29,484 nt of DNA from Pseudomonadales bacterium (GTDB lineage Bacteria > Pseudomonadota > Gammaproteobacteria > Pseudomonadales > Halieaceae), in NCBI GenBank assembly GCA_024234855.1, contig JACKNN010000012.1, positions 1 to 29,484 of the forward strand, written 5' to 3'. Positions 1 to 7,731 of the stretch are shown here, piece by piece (positions within the stretch are counted from its first letter, which is position 1; each line of letters opens with the position of its first letter). A program made the translations under genes and the position numbers. Below the pieces are notes generated by a model. That model was not told where the DNA came from. It searched no databases and was given only the letters and a program-made list of their open reading frames with translations.

Positions 1-510
1 CGCGGCAGCGCGCTGCCCCACGATGGTTTCGGCAACCGCGTCCCCGCCCGCCAGGAAGTCCTCCCAGGACCGGGTGCCGACGACCTCCCCCGACAGCAGC
101 ACAGTCTGGTCCAGTGCCGGCAGTTCATGGCCCCGCAGCAATTCGGGATAGTTGACGCCCAGAAAATCACCCACCGTAAACAGCAGGCGCGCGCCGCTGG
201 TTTGTAAAATGTAGGCAGCCTCAGCCCCCTTGAGCCGGGTGTTCAGGGGCACCAGCACCCCGCCCACACTCTGGGCGCCGATAGCGGCGATAATCCACTG
301 GTAGATGTTGGGTGCCCAGACGGCAATGCGGTCGCCTTTTTCCAGCCCCGCCGCAATAAAGGCGCGCGCCGCCCGGACCCTGTGTGCGTTGAGCTCAGTG
401 TAGCTGAGCAGCACATCGCCATCGGTAATGGCGACGCGCTCGCCATAGGCGGTGGCCGCCTCGGCAACGACCTGGGGCAGGGTGCGGTATTGATACTGGC
501 CTGCTTGCAT
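1..510 (-). CDS. Acyl-CoA synthetase (AMP-binding family), FadD3-like, N-terminal part
   Basis: The frame is open from the ATG at 508-510 to the left edge: 170 codons with no stop, so the C-terminus is missing. The translation has the N-terminal pattern of adenylate-forming acyl-CoA ligases: GDRIAVWAPN (residues 59-68), QWIIAAIGAQSVGGVLVPLNTR (about 71-92), then a GA-LLF segment near 106-111. The wording WxPN, VPLNTR and GxFLG resembles FadD3, the ligase that activates the HIP propionate side product of sterol rings in actinobacteria. That assignment is by memory of the family and is tentative. The P-loop and catalytic lysine lie outside the window. A 139-nt gap separates it from the upstream ligase, and this gap holds its own promoter, so it is probably a separate transcription unit. 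The ATG follows only a weak GAG Shine-Dalgarno. A generic fatty-acid ligase is the alternative. Confidence 0.85.
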   Translation of the reverse strand, partial: MQAGQYQYRTLPQVVAEAATAYGERVAITDGDVLLSYTELNAHRVRAARAFIAAGLEKGDRIAVWAPNIYQWIIAAIGAQSVGGVLVPLNTRLKGAEAAYILQTSGARLLFTVGDFLGVNYPELLRGHELPALDQTVLLSGEVVGTRSWEDFLAGGDAVAETIVGQRAAA

Positions 511-551
511 TACAGTACTCGGAAGCGCAACAAAATAGCGGCTGAACGAGC

Positions 552-580
552 ATAATAGGCAGTATTCAGCGATTTGTGAA
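552..580 (-). promoter_or_regulatory. Sigma70-type promoter for the FadD3-like ligase gene
   Basis: Reading the minus strand, TTCACA (575-580; 5 of 6 to the -35 consensus) is followed by exactly 17 nt and TATTAT (552-557; 5 of 6 to the -10 consensus). Transcription would begin near 545, giving a leader of about 35 nt before the ATG at 510. This is among the best promoter matches in the window. Confidence 0.6.
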
Positions 581-601
581 TACTTTTCGTATTTTAAATA
601 C
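561..601. promoter_or_regulatory. Inverted-repeat operator cluster over the ligase promoter
   Basis: AGTATTC (561-567) and GAATACT (578-584) are perfect 7-bp inverted arms 10 nt apart. They cover part of the -35 box and the -35/-10 spacer. Immediately upstream for the gene, GTATTT-T-AAATAC (589-601) is a perfect 13-bp palindrome built from the same GTATT/AATAC core. Such placement is typical of a repressor (for example TetR or GntR family) acting on a catabolic ligase gene. No regulator gene is present in the window. Confidence 0.5.
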
Positions 602-649
602 AACTATTCTACGAATAACAAAAACAAGACCCGATCACCCACCCCGCCC

Positions 650-2278
650 TTACCCCGGAAACGAATAATCCTTGAACATCTGCCGCAGGGTCACCTTCTG
701 CAGCTTGCCCGTCGCCGTGTGCGGCAGCTCGTCGACAAACTCCACCGCCTCCGGCGTCCACCATTTGGCGATCTTGCCGTCGAACCAGGCCAGCATTTCC
801 GCCGCGGTGAGGTCCTGGCCGTCGGCATTGCGCACCACGATCAGCAGCGGCCGCTCGCTCCACTTGGGATGGAAATGGCCGATGACGGCGGCCTCCGCCA
901 CCTTGGGGTGGTCGGTGGCGACGTTTTCCACCTCGATGGAGGAGATCCACTCGCCGCCGGACTTGATCACATCCTTGGTGCGGTCGGTGATCGCCATGTA
1001 GCCCTGAGCGTCTATGGTGGCGACGTCGCCGGTCTCAAACCAGCCCTCCTCGGCGTGGGCATCCGAGCTGTCCAGCTTGAAGTAACTGGAACAGATCCAG
1101 GGTCCGCGCACCTTGAGGGAACCGAAGGCAACGCCATCCCAGGGCTGCTCCGCGCCGGTGTCGCTGACGATTTTCATCTCGACGCCGAAGATCGGCCGGC
1201 CCGCCTTGAGCCGCACTTTGGCAAACTCCTCGTCGCTGTAGCGCTCGCGATCGGCGGGACTGCTGTTGACACTGCCCAGCGGGCTCATCTCAGTCATGCC
1301 CCAGCCGACCCGGGTTTCCACCCCGTATTTGTCGAAATCCTCCATGATCGACAGCGGGCAGGCCGCGCCGCCGACGATGATGCGATCGAGGGTGTCAACC
1401 CGCAGGCCCGATGACTTGAGATAGGCGATCAGCCCCAGCCACACCGTCGGCACCCCGGCGGACATGGTCACGCCCTCCTCGTTGATCAGTGCCGCCAGGG
1501 TTGCGCCGTCGCCCATCTTGCCGCCGGGGAATACCAGCTTTGCGCCCGCCATCGGGCAGGAATAGGGCGTACCCCAGGCGTTGACGTGGAACATCGGCAC
1601 GATGGGCAATACCACGTCCCTGCTGGACAGCCCCATGGCATCGGGCATCATGGTGGCGTAGGCGTGCAGCATGGTGGAGCGGTGCGAGTACAGCACGCCC
1701 TTGGGGTTGCCAGTGGTGCCGGAGGTGTAACACAGGGCGCAGGCGGTATTCTCATCCAGCTGCGGCCACTCGAATACCCCGTCGCCCGCGGCCACCAGGG
1801 TCTCGTAGCACTGCACCCTGGGCAGGCTGGTCCCGGGCATGTGCGCTTCATTGGTGAGGATAATCCAGCCTTTCACCCCGGGACACTCGGCCGCGACGCT
1901 CTCCACCAGCGGCAGGAAGTCGGGGTCGAAAAACACGTACTGATCTTCGGCGTGATTGATGATGTAGGCCACCTGCTCCGGGAACAGTCGCGGGTTGATG
2001 GTGTGGCATACATAGCCGCTGCAGGCGGCGGCGTAGTAGGTTTCGAAATGGCGGTAGTCGTTCCAGGCCAGGGTGGCGATACGGTCACCCTGCGCGAGCC
2101 CCCAGCCGGCAAGGCCGTTGGCCAGCTGGCGGGTGCGAAGGAAGGCGTCGCGATAGGTATAGCGGTGGCGGGGGTTGTCGCCGGTGACCGAGACTATCTC
2201 GACGTTGCCGTTGACGCGCTCAGCGTGCTCCATGATGGAAGTGACAGACAGGGGTACGTTCATCATAAGGCCGTTCAT
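650..2278 (-). CDS. Medium/long-chain fatty acid-CoA ligase, AlkK-like
   Basis: A complete 542-residue adenylate-forming enzyme that would activate a carboxylic acid to its acyl-AMP and then acyl-CoA. All core motifs are visible: P-loop YTSGTTGNPKG (184-194), GWGMTEMSP (325-333), GWFETGD (412-418), the hinge DRTKDVIKSGGEW (432-444), and PHTATGKLQK (519-528) with catalytic Lys525. Overall wording (WNDYRHFE, HTINPRLFPEQ) resembles the AlkK/medium-chain group, but the chain length used cannot be read from sequence. The ATG at 2276-2278 has AGGAG 8 nt upstream (2287-2291), which supports it over the Met5/Met6 alternatives. It follows the MFS gene by 14 nt, so it is probably the last gene of the fabV operon. 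No convincing hairpin terminator follows, only a T-rich run near 612-626 on this strand. Confidence 0.93.
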   Translation of the reverse strand: MNGLMMNVPLSVTSIMEHAERVNGNVEIVSVTGDNPRHRYTYRDAFLRTRQLANGLAGWGLAQGDRIATLAWNDYRHFETYYAAACSGYVCHTINPRLFPEQVAYIINHAEDQYVFFDPDFLPLVESVAAECPGVKGWIILTNEAHMPGTSLPRVQCYETLVAAGDGVFEWPQLDENTACALCYTSGTTGNPKGVLYSHRSTMLHAYATMMPDAMGLSSRDVVLPIVPMFHVNAWGTPYSCPMAGAKLVFPGGKMGDGATLAALINEEGVTMSAGVPTVWLGLIAYLKSSGLRVDTLDRIIVGGAACPLSIMEDFDKYGVETRVGWGMTEMSPLGSVNSSPADRERYSDEEFAKVRLKAGRPIFGVEMKIVSDTGAEQPWDGVAFGSLKVRGPWICSSYFKLDSSDAHAEEGWFETGDVATIDAQGYMAITDRTKDVIKSGGEWISSIEVENVATDHPKVAEAAVIGHFHPKWSERPLLIVVRNADGQDLTAAEMLAWFDGKIAKWWTPEAVEFVDELPHTATGKLQKVTLRQMFKDYSFPG

Positions 2279-2292
2279 CTTGAATACTCCTA

Positions 2293-3522
2293 TTATTGAA
2301 ATTCAGCGGTGCCGGGCTCAGGGGCCGGATTATCCCCGATTTTTTTCAGCCATAGTAGACACAGCAATGCGATAGCACAGAAGCCGGCACCCGCCAGGAA
2401 AGTCGCCGGCGCGCCCAAGCCGTCCCACAACAGGCCGGCCAGCACGCTGGCGACCAGCAGGGCGAGGCCAGAGACGAGGTTAAAGGCCCCGAACGCAGTA
2501 CCGCGCAGGTCCGCCGGCGCGGTGTCGGCGACCATGGCCGCCAGCAATCCCTGGGTCATCCCCAGGTGAAGGCCCCAGGTGGCCACCCCGAGCATCACCA
2601 GCGCCCAGTGATTACTGGTGGCCAGCACCAGGTCCGCTACCAGCAGCACGACCAGCCCCATGGCCAGCAGGGTCAAATGGCTCATCCGGTCTGCCAGCCT
2701 GCCCACCGGGTAGGCCGAGACCGAGTACACCACGTTCATGACCACCAGCACCAGCGGCACCCAGGCCAGCGACAGGCCGCCCTGCTGCGCCCGCAATAGC
2801 AGGAAGGCCTCGCTGAAACGGGCCAGCGCAAACAGCGCGCCCAGCACCACTACGCGCCAGTAGGGCCGGGACAGGCGGCACAGGTTCTCCCGCCGGATCG
2901 GGTTGACGCCACGGCCGGGGTGGGCGTGTGCCGGCTCCTTCACGCCCAGCACCAGTACCACCACGGCGAGCACCCCCGGGATCACGGCCACCCAGAATAC
3001 CGCGCGAAAATCGTTGGCCCACAGCAGCATCAGCCCCACCGCCAGCAAGGGTCCGATGAACGCGCCCACCGAGTCCAGCGACTGGCGCAGGCCGAAGGCC
3101 GCGCCCCGCATCTCCGGCGGCGCGATATCGGCGATCAGGGCATCGCGCGGCGCGCCGCGGATGCCCTTGCCGGTGCGGTCGATCAGGCGGGCGGCCAGCA
3201 CCAGCCCGGCACCGGGCGCCAGCGCGAACAGCGGTTTGCTCAGCGCACCCAGGCCGTAGCCGAGCACCGCCAGTCCCTTGCGCTTGCCCCAGTAGTCGCT
3301 GAGCACGCCGGAAAATACCTTGACGATCAGCGCCAGCGCTTCCGCCAGGCCGTCGATCACTCCCACCACCAGGGCACTGGCGCCCACGGCGGTAACCAGG
3401 AATACCGGCAGCAGGCTGTGCACCATCTCGGAGGAGATATCCATGAGCAGGCTGACAAAGCCCAGCGCCCAGATGGCGGCGGGCAGGCGGGTGGCGGCGG
3501 GGTTGCCAGGCTCGGCGTTCAC
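2293..3522 (-). CDS. MFS transporter
   Basis: A 409-residue polytopic inner-membrane protein with roughly twelve hydrophobic segments. The cytoplasmic loop-2 motif A is present as SDYWGKRK (75-82). RLIDRTGKGIRGAPRDALIA (112-131) marks a distinct MFS_1 subgroup, and GRLADRM in the second half is a degenerate copy of motif A. Substrate is unknown. Its place between a hydrolase and an acyl-CoA ligase suggests uptake or export of an organic acid or lipid-like compound, which is inference. The start is GTG (3520-3522), only 2 nt after the hydrolase stop, implying translational coupling. The stop (2293-2295) lies just next to the ligase Shine-Dalgarno. Confidence 0.88.
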   Translation of the reverse strand: MNAEPGNPAATRLPAAIWALGFVSLLMDISSEMVHSLLPVFLVTAVGASALVVGVIDGLAEALALIVKVFSGVLSDYWGKRKGLAVLGYGLGALSKPLFALAPGAGLVLAARLIDRTGKGIRGAPRDALIADIAPPEMRGAAFGLRQSLDSVGAFIGPLLAVGLMLLWANDFRAVFWVAVIPGVLAVVVLVLGVKEPAHAHPGRGVNPIRRENLCRLSRPYWRVVVLGALFALARFSEAFLLLRAQQGGLSLAWVPLVLVVMNVVYSVSAYPVGRLADRMSHLTLLAMGLVVLLVADLVLATSNHWALVMLGVATWGLHLGMTQGLLAAMVADTAPADLRGTAFGAFNLVSGLALLVASVLAGLLWDGLGAPATFLAGAGFCAIALLCLLWLKKIGDNPAPEPGTAEFQ

Positions 3523-3524
3523 GG

Positions 3525-4373
3525 TTATACCTGAGGCTGACCTTCGAGCAGTTCCCAGCTGTCGTCCGCCGCGTGGTGCAGGGCGATATTGTCGTGTCGC
3601 AGCTTGATCAGGTGAGCCGCCAGCGACAGTTTCGCCATTTTATGCAGGCTGGTATCGACATCGTCGTAGACGACCCTGACCAGTTCGTCGACCGGCACCC
3701 GCCCCAACTGCTGCAGGCCCCGGATCACCTTGGCCTCGCGCTGGAGGCGGTGGTTCACCAGCCATTCCACGACCGCCGGCGAATCCTCCATGACCTCGCC
3801 GTGACCGGGCGCGATAAACTTCAGGGGATAGCGCAGCAACAGCTGCAGGGACTCGATATAGGCCTTCATGTCACCGCTGGGAGGCACAATCACCACGGTG
3901 GAGCCATTCATGATGTGGTCGCCGGCAAACAGCATCTGCTCCTGCTCGAGAAAAAAGCAGAAATGGTTGCTGACGTGGCCCGGCGTGTGCACAGCCCGCA
4001 AGCTGAATTCCGGCGTGACCAGCATGTCGTCGTGGCGCAGTTCGCGGCTGGGGACAAAGGTGTCGTCCTGGAACATGTCGTCCGCCGGGGACGCGCCTAT
4101 CACCTCGGCACCGGTTGCCTCGGCGATGGCCTGCCACGCCGGGGAATGATCGGGATGAGTGTGGGTGCAAACGATCCAGCGGATGTGATCGCCGGCAGTC
4201 TTGAGTATGGCATCGATATGGGCGGGAATGGCGGGGCCCGGGTCGAGCACTGCCACCTCATCGTTGCCCAGCAGGTAGGTGTTGGTGCCGGGCCCGGTCA
4301 TCACCCCCGGGTTGGGCGCCACCAGCCGCCGCACGCGGCTGTTGAGGCGAAACGGCACACCGTGATCCAGCAC
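3525..4373 (-). CDS. Metallo-beta-lactamase-fold hydrolase, LACTB2-like
   Basis: A 282-residue MBL-fold protein. The metal-binding signature THTHPDH (70-76) supplies His71, His73, Asp75 and His76. Further ligands are His133 in TPGH, Asp152 in AGDH and His191 in APGHGE. The NPGVMTGPGTNTYLLG opening (21-36) and a C-terminal winged-helix-like region (about 205-262) match the LACTB2/RNase Z-related group, whose members are annotated variously as hydroxyacylglutathione hydrolases, ribonucleases or thioesterase-like enzymes. In this acyl-CoA operon a thioester or lactone substrate is plausible but not shown. It starts with GTG (4371-4373), 4 nt after the fabV stop. Confidence 0.85.
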   Translation of the reverse strand: MLDHGVPFRLNSRVRRLVAPNPGVMTGPGTNTYLLGNDEVAVLDPGPAIPAHIDAILKTAGDHIRWIVCTHTHPDHSPAWQAIAEATGAEVIGASPADDMFQDDTFVPSRELRHDDMLVTPEFSLRAVHTPGHVSNHFCFFLEQEQMLFAGDHIMNGSTVVIVPPSGDMKAYIESLQLLLRYPLKFIAPGHGEVMEDSPAVVEWLVNHRLQREAKVIRGLQQLGRVPVDELVRVVYDDVDTSLHKMAKLSLAAHLIKLRHDNIALHHAADDSWELLEGQPQV

Positions 4374-4377
4374 CGTT

Positions 4378-5568
4378 TCAGGCCATGTGCTCGATGGCCA
4401 CGTCGGGGTTGACGTCGGCCTCGTAGTCCACGCCCTCTACCTCAAAGCCGAACAGCTGCAGGAACTCGCGCTTGTAGCCCTCGAAATCCGACAACTGGCG
4501 CAGGGTGTCGGTATTGATCTGCTCCCACAATTCGCCCACCGCGGCCTGGACAGCCGGGTCGAGTTCCTTGCGGTCAGCCCGCAAGCGGCCCTCTTCATCC
4601 AGGTAGGGGGCGGCGCCATAGAGGGAATCGCGGAACAGGCCGTCCACCTGTTCGATGCAGCCCTCGTGAATTCCCTGCTCTTTCATTACCTTGAACAGCA
4701 GTGCCAGGTAAATCGGCATGGCCGGAATGGCGGCGCTGGCCTGGGTGACCACGGCCTTGAGCACCGACACCCGGGCGTCACCGCCTTTGGCCGCGAGGCG
4801 CTTGCGGATATCGATCACGCGCTTGTCCAGGTCTTTCTTGGCGGCGCCGATGGTGCCATGCCAGTAGATATCCCAGGTGAGCTTCTCGCCAATGTAGGTG
4901 TACGCGGTGGTTTTGGCGCCCTCCGCCAGCACGCCGGCCTGGTCAAGCGCATCTATCCACATCTGCCAGTCTTCACCGCCCATGACCGCCACGGTGTTGT
5001 CGATCTCCTCCTGGGTAGCCGCTTCCAGATGGAAATCCTGCACCTCTTCCTTATCCGTATTCACCCCCTTCTGGGTGGCCGGGCCACCGATCGGCTTGAG
5101 GGTGGAGTTGTGTACCACGCCGGTCACCGGGTGCTGGCGACGGGGCGCCGCCAGGCTGTACACCACCAGGTCCACCTGGCCCAGGTCTTCCTTGATGGTG
5201 GCGATGGTCTTTTGCTTGATCTCATCGCTGAAGGCATCGCCGTTGATGCTTTTGGCGTAGAGGCCGTCCGCCGCCGCGAACGTGTGAAACGCCGCGCTGT
5301 TGTACCAGCCGGCAGTGCCCGGCTTGGTCCCGCTCCCTTCCTTTTCGAAGAAAATACCCAGGGTAGCGGCACCGGCGCCGAAAGCGGCCGTGATACGCGA
5401 GGCCAGGCCATAACCGGTGGACGCACCGATCACCAGCACCCGCTTCGGGCCGTTGGCGATGGGGCCGCGGGATTTCACATAGTCAATCTGGCGTTTGACA
5501 TTGGCCGCACAGCCAACCGGGTGAGTGGTAATGCAGAGAAATCCGCGAACGCGTGGCTTGATTATCAT
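4378..5568 (-). CDS. fabV: Enoyl-ACP reductase / trans-2-enoyl-CoA reductase, FabV family
   Basis: NADH-dependent reduction of the trans-2 double bond of enoyl-ACP or enoyl-CoA, the last step of fatty acid elongation; FabV is the triclosan-tolerant isozyme. The 396-residue protein opens with the family hallmark MIIKPRVRGF and THPVGCAANV. It has the nucleotide-binding loop GASTGYGLASR (48-58), and the catalytic Tyr-x8-Lys pair at Tyr235 and Lys244, the same numbering as characterised FabV and Ter enzymes. The ATG at 5566-5568 is chosen because it gives that N-terminus. An in-frame ATG 63 nt upstream (5629-5631) would add 21 unrelated residues. AGGA (5580-5583) lies 11 nt before the start. It heads the apparent fabV-hydrolase-MFS-ligase operon. 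FabV and Ter cannot be separated by sequence alone. Confidence 0.95.
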   Translation of the reverse strand: MIIKPRVRGFLCITTHPVGCAANVKRQIDYVKSRGPIANGPKRVLVIGASTGYGLASRITAAFGAGAATLGIFFEKEGSGTKPGTAGWYNSAAFHTFAAADGLYAKSINGDAFSDEIKQKTIATIKEDLGQVDLVVYSLAAPRRQHPVTGVVHNSTLKPIGGPATQKGVNTDKEEVQDFHLEAATQEEIDNTVAVMGGEDWQMWIDALDQAGVLAEGAKTTAYTYIGEKLTWDIYWHGTIGAAKKDLDKRVIDIRKRLAAKGGDARVSVLKAVVTQASAAIPAMPIYLALLFKVMKEQGIHEGCIEQVDGLFRDSLYGAAPYLDEEGRLRADRKELDPAVQAAVGELWEQINTDTLRQLSDFEGYKREFLQLFGFEVEGVDYEADVNPDVAIEHMA

Positions 5569-5664
5569 GGGCTCGTTATTCCTGGATGTGGTGAATGTTC
5601 GGTCCTCGCCCGAAAACATACAGCCTGGCAATATCGGCCTGGCCGCGACCGATCTCGGCCGGCA

Positions 5665-5673
5665 AGTCTAGCA
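5665..5673 (-). promoter_or_regulatory. Candidate extended -10 promoter for the fabV operon
   Basis: On the minus strand TGC-TAGACT has the TGn extension directly before a -10-like hexamer (TAGACT, 5665-5670). A TTGCCG (5690-5695) sits 19 nt upstream, which is long for a -35, so recognition would rest on the extended element. The leader would be about 90 nt. The sulfatase promoter at 8641-8668 carries a very similar TGC-TAGAGT. Confidence 0.35.
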
Positions 5674-5744
5674 TACCGGCCCGACGCGGCGGCAACCCGG
5701 ACCCGCCCGCCTTGTGTTCAACGCTCACTTACAGTTCAATACCA

Positions 5745-5769
5745 GCCCTGCAAGGGCACGATATTTTTT
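5745..5769 (+). terminator. Small hairpin followed by a T-run upstream of miaE (attenuator-like)
   Basis: GCCCT-GCA-AGGGC (5745-5757) is a perfect 5-bp stem with a 3-nt loop, followed a few bases later by a run of six T (about 5764-5769). It lies only about 40 nt before the miaE start and no plus-strand gene ends upstream. If real it would be an attenuator or the end of a short transcript. The stem is short and the T-run is offset, so support is weak. Confidence 0.25.
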
Positions 5770-5805
5770 CGTACCGACATTCACCCCGACAGATGACACT
5801 GGACC

Positions 5806-6399
5806 GTGCTATTGGAATCCCTGCCTGAATCGCCGCTGCGCCTGGCCACACCCGCTGCCTGGACCGCGGCGGTGATGGCGGATTTCGACGCTTTCCTCCA
5901 GGACCATGCCGCGGCGGAAAAGAAAGCCTCGGGGATGGCCATCTCCATGCTGTCGCACTACCCCGACCGGGTGGAGTTGGTGGCTGCCATGGCGGAGCTG
6001 GCAGTGGAGGAACTCACTCACTACCGCGAGGTAGTGAAATGGATACACCGCCGGGGCCTGCTCACGGCGGCGGACCGCAAGGATCACTACGTGCTGGCAC
6101 TGCGCGACGCCATCCGCAAGGGGCCCGAGCTGTACCTGCTGGATCGCCTGCTGACCGCCAGCATCATTGAGGCCCGCGGCGCCGAGCGCTTCGCCCTGGT
6201 CGCCGGGGCGCTGCCCGCCGGCGCGCTGAAAAAATTCTACCGGTCCATCGCCCGCTCGGAGCAGCGCCACTACGAACTGTTCCTGCAATTGGCCGGTGTG
6301 TACCTGGATGCGGCCATGATCGCCCGGCGCTGGGATGAACTGCTGGATATCGAGGCGGGTATCGTCGCCGCCCTGCCGATCCGGGCGGCGCTGCACTAG
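5806..6399 (+). CDS. miaE: tRNA-(ms2io6A)-hydroxylase MiaE
   Basis: Non-haem diiron monooxygenase that hydroxylates the isopentenyl side chain of ms2i6A at position 37 of tRNAs reading U-starting codons. The 197-residue protein is a ferritin-like helical bundle with the expected carboxylate and histidine ligands: Glu38 in DHAAAEKKA, Glu69 and His72 in EELTH, Glu122 in IIEARGAERF, Glu152 and His155 in SEQRH. The IIEARGAERF and YRSIARSEQRHY stretches are typical of MiaE. The only upstream start in frame is GTG at 5806; an in-frame TGA lies at 5794-5796. There is no strong Shine-Dalgarno. It is divergent from fabV. Its TAG stop is in the same frame as the next gene, with no further stop between them. 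Confidence 0.92.
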   Translation: MLLESLPESPLRLATPAAWTAAVMADFDAFLQDHAAAEKKASGMAISMLSHYPDRVELVAAMAELAVEELTHYREVVKWIHRRGLLTAADRKDHYVLALRDAIRKGPELYLLDRLLTASIIEARGAERFALVAGALPAGALKKFYRSIARSEQRHYELFLQLAGVYLDAAMIARRWDELLDIEAGIVAALPIRAALH

Positions 6400-6426
6400 C
6401 GCGCCCGCGCCCCGCAGGCACAATCA

Positions 6427-7731
6427 TTGTCAACCGAGCTCGCCCGCCAACGCTACCTGCGACGCCATATGGAGTCGGGCCTGCCAGCCAGCCCACCCGG
6501 CAAGGCCTGGCGCAACGTGCTGGTGGTTCCCGCCTATCGCGAAGCCGCCCGGTGGCTGGAACGCCTTCAGGCCCTGCCGCAGAACGCCGGCAATACGCTG
6601 GTCATCCTGGTACTGAACCGCCCCGATTCCGACCCTGATGACAACGCCAATCGGGCGCTGCGCCAGGCCATTGGAGGCCTGGCCGGCAGTGGCCCCGGGC
6701 TGAAAGTGCTCAACCCGGGCGCCGAGCTGTACCTGCACGACATCGACCTGGTCTCGGGGCCGATCCCGAAGGCGCAGGGTGTCGGCCTGGCGCGCAAAAT
6801 CGGCTGCGATATCGCGTTCAAGTGGCAGTGCGAAGGCGCCATCGACAGCCACTGGATCTGCAGTACCGACGCCGATGCGCGCCTGCCGCCCGATTATTTC
6901 CTGCGCCTGGGCCGTGCACCTGCGCGCGCCGCCGCCGCGGTTTACCCCTTCTGGCACACACCGGCGACTGACCCCGCCTGCAACCTGGCCACCGCGCTTT
7001 ATGAACTGCGCCTGCACCACTATGTGCTGGGGCTGGAGTACGCGGATTCTCCCTACGCCTGCCACACGCTCGGCAGCTGCCTCGCGGTGACCTTCGATGC
7101 CTATGCCCAGGTGCGCGGCATGCCACGGCGCGCCGGCGCCGAGGATTTCTACCTGCTGAACAAGCTGGCCAAGGTCGCTCCCGTGACGCGCCTGGCGGGG
7201 GAGTGTATCGCGCTGGCATCACGCGAGTCCGCGCGCGTCCCCTTCGGCACCGGCCCCGCCGTTGCGAAAATCAGCGCCGCCCACCATCCGCATGAATTGC
7301 CCCTGTTTGATAACCCGGCCTGCTTTGCGGCTTTGCGCAGCCTGCTCTGCGCTCTCCCCGCGCTGCATCGGACAGCCGTGCCAGACCTGACGGGGGCATT
7401 GCTGGAAACCGGCCTGGAGCCGGCGCTGGCTCACACGGCCAGCGCGGTCCTGGACCGCATGGGGATAACGCAGGCGCTGGCGCACTGCCGACGCCAGGGC
7501 AAAACGCCGGCGCAGTTCGAGCGCCACTTTCACCAGTGGTTCGATGCTTTCCGCTCACTCAAATTCAGCCACGGCCTGCGCGACGCGGGCTGGCCGCTGC
7601 GCTCGTTCGCCCAGCTGGCGGCGGCACCGCCGGCGTTCTGGCCCGCGGCGACCGCTGACCCGGATCAACTGCGCAGCGCAATCGCCCGGCGCTGGGGGTG
7701 GACGCCTACGGGGGTGAGCGACTGGCTGTGA
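6427..7731 (+). CDS. Putative GT2-like (GT-A fold) glycosyltransferase or related protein of unknown substrate
   Basis: A 434-residue soluble protein with no membrane segment or signal peptide. VLVVPAYREA (31-40) matches the first strand of GT-A nucleotide-sugar transferases. ICSTDADARLPPDYF (144-158) looks like the DxD metal/nucleotide site (Asp148, Asp150). GAEDFYLLNKLAKV (about 238-251) resembles the acceptor-side ED motif. The region after about residue 300 is helical by eye and not recognised. The start is taken as TTG (6427-6429), because AGG (6416-6418) sits 8 nt upstream; ATG at 6469 (residue 15) is the alternative. It follows miaE by 27 nt and overlaps the convergent kinase gene by 26 nt. 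The assignment to glycosyl transfer is inference from motifs. Confidence 0.75.
   Translation: MSTELARQRYLRRHMESGLPASPPGKAWRNVLVVPAYREAARWLERLQALPQNAGNTLVILVLNRPDSDPDDNANRALRQAIGGLAGSGPGLKVLNPGAELYLHDIDLVSGPIPKAQGVGLARKIGCDIAFKWQCEGAIDSHWICSTDADARLPPDYFLRLGRAPARAAAAVYPFWHTPATDPACNLATALYELRLHHYVLGLEYADSPYACHTLGSCLAVTFDAYAQVRGMPRRAGAEDFYLLNKLAKVAPVTRLAGECIALASRESARVPFGTGPAVAKISAAHHPHELPLFDNPACFAALRSLLCALPALHRTAVPDLTGALLETGLEPALAHTASAVLDRMGITQALAHCRRQGKTPAQFERHFHQWFDAFRSLKFSHGLRDAGWPLRSFAQLAAAPPAFWPAATADPDQLRSAIARRWGWTPTGVSDWL

Noticed and set aside
4387..5796. Plus-strand open frame (469 codons) antisense to fabV
   Set aside because: fabV is certain on the other strand, and this frame has no recognisable protein features.
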